Shown here one piece after another: positions 13,415-17,476 of a stretch of 17,476 nt of DNA. Where the stretch lies: positions 1-17,476 of the forward strand of contig JAYUFK010000077.1 of NCBI GenBank assembly GCA_043739325.1. The letters run 5' to 3'. This DNA is from Roseiarcus sp043739325 (lineage in GTDB: Bacteria > Pseudomonadota > Alphaproteobacteria > Rhizobiales > Beijerinckiaceae). The position numbers and the translations under genes were made by a program. Position 1 is the stretch's first letter, and every line of letters begins with the position of its first letter. The notes beneath the pieces were generated by a model. That model searched no databases. It was not told the DNA's origin and saw only the letters and a list, made by a program, of their open reading frames with translations.

Positions 13415-13854
13415 GGCGACCTTTTTGCGAATCATCACGGAAGGGTAGCATGGCGCTTGGGAACAAACGAGCAACTAACGACTCTTGTCGCCGCTGTTGG
13501 GCTGCGTACCGACGAACCCGCGGCCCCTTCAAGCGCCGTGCGTTTTAGCGCGTCGCAAAAACGCACTCCGGTCGGCGTTTGAATAATTTCATTATGTTAG
13601 GCGCCTTCTCGCGCACGTTTTCAATTGGCGGCTGTTCGATAGGCGCATTTGGCGGCGTCAGGCCCGCGGCGACGAGCTCGATCACCCTATACCGAGGTCG
13701 GCTCCATGTCCATAAAATATCCACGATAGTCATGGTTTCTTTAATAAAGTCAATTGATTAGGCTATTATTATCATGTGATGTATCAGCAAACGAAGCCAA
13801 TTTGCGGTTCATCGCTTCAGGAGCAAGCATCCCAACCTGTTGCCCTGTCCGCCG
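13415..13854. other. Gap upstream of parE, mostly without a confident gene
   Basis: About 440 bases lie between parE and the exported-protein gene. A 62-codon minus-strand frame (13733-13545) is listed separately as doubtful. A perfect 9-bp inverted repeat, GTGCGTTTT/AAAACGCAC (13538-13546 and 13558-13566), lies at its 3' end. The part near 13735-13780 is AT-rich and could hold promoters. No tRNA or other RNA gene was recognised. Confidence 0.45.
13545..13733 (-). CDS. Doubtful small hypothetical protein (62 aa)
   Basis: A minus-strand ATG opens a 62-codon frame that reads a Trp/Arg-rich start (TIVDILWTWSRPRYRVIEL), then a Pro-rich middle (TPPNAPIEQPPIENVREK) and a basic end (KLFKRRPECVF). 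The middle codons mostly end in G or C, like real genes here, but the ends do not, and the ribosome site is weak (AAAGAAA). No domain is recognised. The stop lies within a perfect inverted repeat. It may be a real small protein, or a relic, upstream of parE. Confidence 0.3.
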   Translation of the reverse strand: MTIVDILWTWSRPRYRVIELVAAGLTPPNAPIEQPPIENVREKAPNIMKLFKRRPECVFATR

Positions 13855-14172
13855 CTACTTGCTTTCGACGCCGGCCATCGTGATGCCTTCGATGCCGTCG
13901 AGTTTGGCCGCGATTTCGCCCAGCGCGACGAAGATATCCTTGCGGTCGTTGCATTCGAGCCCGGCGGCCACCTCGTCGGCGCCGAATGCGACTGATGCAA
14001 ACGCTTTGCAATTCATTAGGCTGATCGAAGGAAGCATTTCAGCGACTTGCTGCGGCGTCTTGGTGCTCGTCTTCACGAAAAAGCGCACTTTTTCCGTCGC
14101 GGCCGCTCCGCCTTGGGCGGAAAGCTGGAATACGATAGCCAAACCCAATGCAGAAAGGACGTTTCGATGCAT
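13855..14172 (-). CDS. Small exported hypothetical protein
   Basis: The protein has 105 residues. It begins with a standard Sec signal peptide (HRNVLSALGLAIVFQL, then SAQGGAAA) with likely cleavage after about residue 25, giving a periplasmic protein of ~80 residues. The mature part has two cysteines (55 in MNCKAF and 74 in LECNDRK) that could form one disulfide bond, and an alternation of short helices. I do not recognise the family. It lies 85 bases downstream of the GT4 glycosyltransferase gene on the same strand and may be cotranscribed, though nothing links their functions. The ATG at 14172 directly precedes the signal peptide, and GAGGG lies ~12 bases upstream. Confidence 0.72.
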   Translation of the reverse strand: MHRNVLSALGLAIVFQLSAQGGAAATEKVRFFVKTSTKTPQQVAEMLPSISLMNCKAFASVAFGADEVAAGLECNDRKDIFVALGEIAAKLDGIEGITMAGVESK

Positions 14173-14257
14173 GACGCGTGGCCCTCGATCGCTGTGGAAA
14201 TGCTATCACCGCTTCCGCTGGCAAACAACGGCTGTGACTGACCAGCGCCCAATCGGT

Positions 14258-15529
14258 CTACGCCGCCCGCGAACAATGCTCGTCGCGCGCCAGCACGCTC
14301 CGATAAAGCGCAACGATCGCATCGACATGGCGGCGCAGAGTCGGCGGGTTGGACCAGAAACCCTTATAGGCGCCGCTTGACAGCGCCGTGACGTAATTAT
14401 CGTCCTGGATCTTCCTCAGCGCCTTGGCCAACGACGCCGCATCGCCATTCCTGAACCAAAGACCTGACACGCCGTCCGCGATCTCCTCGCGCCCCGCGCA
14501 GCCATCCGAAACGATCACCGGCGTGCCCATGGCCTTCGTTTCCAGCACAGTCAGCGGCTGGCCCTCGTACCAGAGCGACGGGAAAACCAGCGCCCGGGCG
14601 CCGCGCATCAAGGCGCGCACTTCGGCGCCCGATTTCCACCCGACGATCCGCGCCTCGGGGTAGGCGGCGGCGAGTTCGCCCGCGACGGGGCCATCGCCGA
14701 TGAAGACGGGGTTGATCCCGGCCGCACGGGCGGCCTCGGCGAACAGGAATGGACCCTTCTCCCTTGCGATGCGGCCAACGAAGATGACGTCTCCGGCGGT
14801 TGGGTCGGCCTTTGGGCCGAGGTCTTCGGCATCAATCGGATTGGAAATCACTTGCAAAATCGCTGTTTCAGGCAATCGCGGCGCTACGATCGCCAGCTGG
14901 AATTTCGAAATCGCGATGAAAGCGTCAAACGCCTCGGGCATTTTGGCGACGCGCTGCATCACGACATGCCGGGCGCTGCGCCAGAGTTTTTGCGCGTAAT
15001 TGCGCGAGTCGCAGTTTGTGGCGAGGCATTTGGCTGACATCGGCTCCAGTTCGCACGGCGCGTTGGTGCGATAGTTGAAGAAGCCGCCGTTCGGGCAGAA
15101 CAGGAAATATTCGTGCATTGTATAGACCGCCGGCAAGCCCGATTCCGCGATAACGCGGGCGATCGACGGCGAAAGCGCCTTGGCCCAGCCATGGACATGC
15201 ACGACGGAAGTTTGCCGCGGCACGCGGTCCAGCAATTGTCGCAGGGCCCCGGCCGCCGCACGGTTCCACAGGCCGCGCATTGCCGCGCCGGCCCGCGAGG
15301 GGTCGTTGAGAATGTCGGTCTGATCGAGGCAGACGATCTCGATGCCGTCCTTTGCAAGCGCCGGATCGAGCGGACCGCAGGCGGCAAACACGATCGGGCT
15401 ATGGCCGGCGCGCCTCAGTCCATTGGCGCTGTCGAACGCCACCTTTGCCTGTCCGCCGGCGATGCTCGCGTGGTCAAGCACAATGACGATCGTCAGTGGC
15501 GTCGTCGCGACAGGCAGGGCGAAGTTCAT
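14258..15529 (-). CDS. GT4-family (GT-B fold) glycosyltransferase
   Basis: The protein has 423 residues. The N-terminal acceptor domain has the Gly-rich loop HASIAGGQAKVAFDSANGL (20-38). The C-terminal nucleotide-sugar domain has VGRIAREKGP (251-260), FIGDGP (277-281) and the diagnostic E-x7-E motif EGQPLTVLE (Glu322, Glu330) followed by AMGTPVIVSDG. It is a retaining enzyme that builds surface polysaccharide or glycolipid; donor and acceptor are unknown. A cluster of four cysteines (145, 159, 168, 173) after HEYFLFCPNGG may bind a metal or stabilise the acceptor domain; similar CPNG...C...CL..NC arrangements occur in some GT4 enzymes. The start ATG at 15529 has no strong ribosome site. The gene is divergent from rpoZ, and no other polysaccharide gene is beside it, so it stands alone apart from the small exported protein downstream. 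Confidence 0.93.
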   Translation of the reverse strand: MNFALPVATTPLTIVIVLDHASIAGGQAKVAFDSANGLRRAGHSPIVFAACGPLDPALAKDGIEIVCLDQTDILNDPSRAGAAMRGLWNRAAAGALRQLLDRVPRQTSVVHVHGWAKALSPSIARVIAESGLPAVYTMHEYFLFCPNGGFFNYRTNAPCELEPMSAKCLATNCDSRNYAQKLWRSARHVVMQRVAKMPEAFDAFIAISKFQLAIVAPRLPETAILQVISNPIDAEDLGPKADPTAGDVIFVGRIAREKGPFLFAEAARAAGINPVFIGDGPVAGELAAAYPEARIVGWKSGAEVRALMRGARALVFPSLWYEGQPLTVLETKAMGTPVIVSDGCAGREEIADGVSGLWFRNGDAASLAKALRKIQDDNYVTALSSGAYKGFWSNPPTLRRHVDAIVALYRSVLARDEHCSRAA

Positions 15530-15598
15530 AGTCTGACGAAGCCGTCAATTCGTTGCGGAATCGTAAACTGCGCCAAAATCCCTCCCGACTCCTTAAAC

Positions 15599-15619
15599 CA
15601 TGCGATAGATCGCCGCATG
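15599..15619. promoter_or_regulatory. Nested inverted repeats between the GT4 gene and rpoZ
   Basis: CATGCG-N9-CGCATG (15599-15604/15614-15619) contains a nested GCGAT-AG-ATCGC. It lies in the ~237-bp divergent spacer, 70 bases upstream of the glycosyltransferase start. This suggests a regulator-binding site or a small RNA hairpin; chance is also possible in GC-rich DNA. Confidence 0.3.
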
Positions 15620-15766
15620 CTGCAGTCCAAACAGGCTTTGACGCGAGCCGCCTTGGCGTCGGACTCGCCCGGACATGCGGCAGCTCGGGAAAAACTTGCA
15701 ATCTGTGGGCCACTTGGTGTACGAGCGCGGCAATCCATTCATTGCTAGCGGTTTTGAGGATTTGCC

Positions 15767-16159
15767 ATGGCGCGCGTCACTGTTGAAGATTGCATCGACA
15801 AAATCGACAATCGGTTCGATCTCGTTTTGATGGCCAGCCATCGCGCGCGGATGATTTCGTCGGGCGCGCAGATCAATGTCGCACGCGACAACGACAAGAA
15901 CCCCGTCGTCGCGCTGCGCGAAATTGCCGACGAGAAACTCGAGCCGGGCGATCTGTATGAAGACCTGATTCACTCCTTGCAGAAGCACGTCGAGGTCGAC
16001 GAGCCCGAGGCCGAAGCCGCGCCGCCGATGGTCGCAAGCCCCGAGAATGGCCTGGAAGTCAATGCCGACGCGCAGTTCGATCGCATGACGGAAGAGGATT
16101 TGTTGCGCGGCCTCGAAGGCATGGCCCCGCCGCCCGAGCCCGAAGACGAAGGCGAATAA
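15767..16159 (+). CDS. rpoZ: DNA-directed RNA polymerase omega subunit
   Basis: The protein has 130 residues. Omega helps the beta' subunit fold and join the core enzyme, and carries part of a ppGpp site in many proteobacteria. The conserved core ARVTVEDCIDKIDNRFDLVL (2-21) continues with ASHRARMISSGAQ and DKNPVVALREIADEKL (about 43-58). The C-terminal tail (~75-130) is acidic and Pro/Ala-rich, which is normal for alphaproteobacterial omega and explains the extra length over E. coli RpoZ. GAGG precedes the ATG by 8 bases. A strong intrinsic terminator follows ~30 bases after the stop, so it is probably a single-gene unit. The often-found neighbours smpB and relA are not adjacent here. Confidence 0.97.
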   Translation: MARVTVEDCIDKIDNRFDLVLMASHRARMISSGAQINVARDNDKNPVVALREIADEKLEPGDLYEDLIHSLQKHVEVDEPEAEAAPPMVASPENGLEVNADAQFDRMTEEDLLRGLEGMAPPPEPEDEGE

Positions 16160-16189
16160 GCCGAACGCGATTTCTTCGATCGAATCATC

Positions 16190-16222
16190 AACCCGCCACG
16201 CTGACAAGCGCGGCGGGTTTTT
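16190..16222 (+). terminator. Intrinsic terminator after rpoZ
   Basis: AACCCGCC-a-CGC (16190-16201), loop TGACAA, GCG-c-GGCGGGTT (16208-16219) form an 11-bp stem with one mismatch, followed by a run of T to 16222. Confidence 0.88.
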
Positions 16223-16588
16223 CCTTGCCGGATGTCGTGCGCACAGCTTGTGCAACCGACAATTCCGCGTCGACCTGTCGCGACCATAGCGATCCCGGCT
16301 CTACGCTATCCACAAAGTTTAAGAAGCGATGAACGATTTCGCTAGGCCGCTCGCGGCGTTTTGCTATCTTCGGCCTAAGAGAATCATTCGCACTGAAGAG
16401 TTGGCGGCGAAGCAAGCGTTTGATCTCTGGTAAATGCGGTTGCGTTAGCTGTTGCGGCTTACGGATCGTTTGGGGCGGGCAGATCTGTTTCAATAGGGCG
16501 CGGGCGTAGAATCCGGCGCCGGATCAATGAGCGATCCGTTGACCAGTTCTTAGTTGGCTCCGGTGCGAGTGTTTTGGGGGGCCGACGC
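16223..16588. other. Gap between the rpoZ terminator and the second cold-shock gene
   Basis: About 365 bases with no convincing gene. A minus-strand 101-codon frame (16493-16188) overlaps the rpoZ terminator and has no recognisable domain. The last ~80 bases carry two mutually exclusive inverted repeats (listed separately) that probably lie in the leader of the cold-shock gene. No tRNA or known small RNA was recognised. Confidence 0.5.
16511..16538 (+). promoter_or_regulatory. Alternative hairpins in the cold-shock gene leader
   Basis: ATCCGGCGCCGGAT (16511-16524) is a perfect palindrome. Its right half also forms CGGATC-N7-GATCCG (16520-16525/16533-16538). The two pairings share bases and cannot coexist in one RNA strand. 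They lie 50-80 bases upstream of the start of a double cold-shock-domain gene, a class often controlled by temperature-sensitive leader structure. The function is inferred; a dimeric protein site is the alternative. Confidence 0.35.
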
Positions 16589-17164
16589 GTGGATGAGAAT
16601 GAACTAAAGTCGCAACTTGAGGGCGAAACTCACGGCGAGCGTCCGGAAACGCTGATCGAGGTCGCCGGTCGCGTCAAATGGTTCGATGCCACCAAGGGCT
16701 ACGGCTTCATCGTTCCCGATAGCGGCGAACCCGATGTTCTCTTGCACGTCACTGTGTTGCGCCGCGACGGATTTCAGACAATTCATGAAGGCGCGCGGGT
16801 TGTCGCGGAAGCCTCGCGCCGCGATCGCGGGCTGCAGGTCTTCCGCGTTCTGTCGGTCGAGATGGCCGAAGGCGTGCACCTGACTCAACTGCCGCCGGCG
16901 CGCACGCATGTGCAGGTCGCTGCGGTCGGCGGGTTCGAAATCGTCATCGTCAAATGGTTCAACCGCATCCGCGGCTTCGGCTTTCTCTCGCGCGGGGAGG
17001 GCACCGAGGATATTTTCGTCCACATGGAGACCCTGCGCCGCTTCGGCTTCATTGATGTCAAGCCCGGCGACAGCATGCTGGCGAGGTTCGGGCCTGGGCC
17101 GAAGGGATTGATGGCCGCCGAAGTACGACCGCTCGACGGATCGAAGCTCGCGTCGTCGCATTGA
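16589..17164 (+). CDS. Double cold-shock-domain protein
   Basis: The protein has 191 residues with a short acidic start (DENELKSQLEGE), cold-shock domain 1 at ~27-91 (KWFDATKGYGFIVP, VLLHV) and cold-shock domain 2 at ~119-181 (KWFNRIRGFGFL, IFVHM). Both RNP1/RNP2 pairs are present, although domain 1 has Leu where the canonical RNP2 has Phe (LLHV instead of FVHV). It should bind single-stranded nucleic acid and act as an RNA chaperone or transcription antiterminator. The GTG at 16589 is preferred over the TTG at 16574 because a GGGGGG run ends 7 bases upstream of it. The palindromic repeat begins 5 bases after the stop, followed by the probable DUF192 gene, a neighbour pair seen in many Hyphomicrobiales. 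It differs from the paralogue at 9874-10572 by lacking the Gly-rich arm. Confidence 0.92.
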   Translation: MDENELKSQLEGETHGERPETLIEVAGRVKWFDATKGYGFIVPDSGEPDVLLHVTVLRRDGFQTIHEGARVVAEASRRDRGLQVFRVLSVEMAEGVHLTQLPPARTHVQVAAVGGFEIVIVKWFNRIRGFGFLSRGEGTEDIFVHMETLRRFGFIDVKPGDSMLARFGPGPKGLMAAEVRPLDGSKLASSH

Positions 17165-17168
17165 AAGA

Positions 17169-17366
17169 CCCTTCTCCGCGTAGCGGGTGCGGACGAATGC
17201 TACACATTCGCCTGGAGGTGGCCGAAGGCCGGATGGCGTGTGGGACGGGTCAATGACGTTCGTGTGCAGAGCGCCGGCGCCAAAGCAAACCTTTCAGCAT
17301 CCGTTCAGCGTCCCACACCCCATCCGTCTCGCTTCGCGAGCCACCTTCCCCGCTGCGCGGAGAAGG
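17169..17366. repeat. Long palindromic repeat element, copy 2 (MITE/REP-like)
   Basis: A ~198-bp relative of the element at 2431-2634 in the same orientation to its neighbours. The left arm is 17169-17244 and the right arm 17312-17366, with a ~67-nt spacer that is recognisably related to the spacer of copy 1 (shared ATGACG, GCCGG and GCAAACC blocks). The left arm again carries an extra hairpin segment (CGAATGCTACACATTCG), with one base changed from copy 1. The arm tips read CTCCGCG-TAGCGGG on the left and the near-complement on the right, unlike the tips of copy 1 but still pairing with each other. It begins 5 bases after a stop codon and ends 14 bases before the next start. Confidence 0.85.
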
Positions 17367-17380
17367 CGCACAATGGCGCC

Positions 17381-17476
17381 ATGAAACACCTCGTCCTCTT
17401 CAGTTTCCTGTTTGTTGCAAGCCTTTGTGGGCTACGCGCCGCGCCTGCACAAAGCCTCGATCGTCTCGAGGTCATC
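17381..17476 (+). CDS. Exported protein, probable DUF192 family, 5' end only
   Basis: Only the first 32 codons are in the window. They encode KHLVLFSFLFVASLCGLRA and then APAQSLDRLEVI, a Sec signal peptide with probable cleavage after the APA (around residue 23). The mature start (SLDRLEVI) and the position directly downstream of a double cold-shock-domain gene match the DUF192 proteins commonly found there in alphaproteobacteria. The family call is therefore an inference from context and a few residues. No clear ribosome site is visible apart from the AAGG near the repeat end. Confidence 0.6.
   Translation, partial: MKHLVLFSFLFVASLCGLRAAPAQSLDRLEVI

Noticed and set aside
12191..13582. 463-codon plus-strand frame
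   Set aside because: It is antisense to parE, whose motifs are unambiguous; the translation shows no family features.
16188..16493. 101-codon minus-strand frame between rpoZ and the cold-shock gene
   Set aside because: It ends within the rpoZ terminator, has no recognisable domain and no convincing ribosome site.
1..17476. CRISPR arrays, tRNA, rRNA, tmRNA or phage/IS transposase genes
   Set aside because: No direct-repeat array, cloverleaf-like sequence, conserved RNA motif or transposase domain was seen on either strand by reading; a tRNAscan/Infernal run would confirm.

Overview
The window looks like chromosomal DNA of a GC-rich alphaproteobacterium, most likely order Hyphomicrobiales (Rhizobiales), perhaps near the Methylocystaceae/Beijerinckiaceae. 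The order ntrY-ntrX-dat-hfq-hflX, the 86-residue Hfq, the long omega subunit and the two proteins with paired cold-shock domains are typical of that group. The taxonomic placement is an inference from gene order and codon use.

Layout. 1-6124 (+): 3' part of the sensor kinase ntrY, the overlapping regulator ntrX, a long palindromic repeat, a D-amino-acid aminotransferase (dat), a decayed vapBC toxin-antitoxin pair on the opposite strand, an AT-rich leader, hfq and hflX. This is a nitrogen/redox two-component system joined to the Hfq-HflX RNA/ribosome module. 6143-7660 (-): a PMT-like membrane glycosyltransferase, divergent from a TetR regulator (7814-8386) whose promoter carries overlapping inverted repeats. 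8390-10572 (-): a frameshifted DUF1697 gene whose start overlaps the mazG stop, then mazG, then a double cold-shock-domain protein with a Gly-rich N-terminus. 10573-11019: no confident gene. 11045-13414 (-): a small Flp-pilin-like membrane protein downstream of topoisomerase IV parE. 13855-15529 (-): a small exported protein downstream of a GT4 glycosyltransferase. 15767-17476 (+): rpoZ with a clear terminator, a second double cold-shock-domain protein, a second copy of the palindromic repeat, and the start of an exported protein that is probably DUF192.

Most genes are conserved housekeeping or regulatory genes. I see no CRISPR array, phage, transposase or rRNA/tRNA gene, and no convincing new multi-gene system. 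The most interesting signals are: (1) two copies of a ~200-bp palindromic element, each placed just after a stop codon, whose arms differ between copies in a way that keeps base pairing; (2) two gene relics, vapBC and DUF1697, each reconstructable from frameshifts; (3) an NtrX whose AAA+ domain lacks the sigma54-contacting GAFTGA loop; (4) a pilin-like protein with a non-canonical processing motif next to parE; and (5) structured leaders upstream of hfq and the second cold-shock gene.
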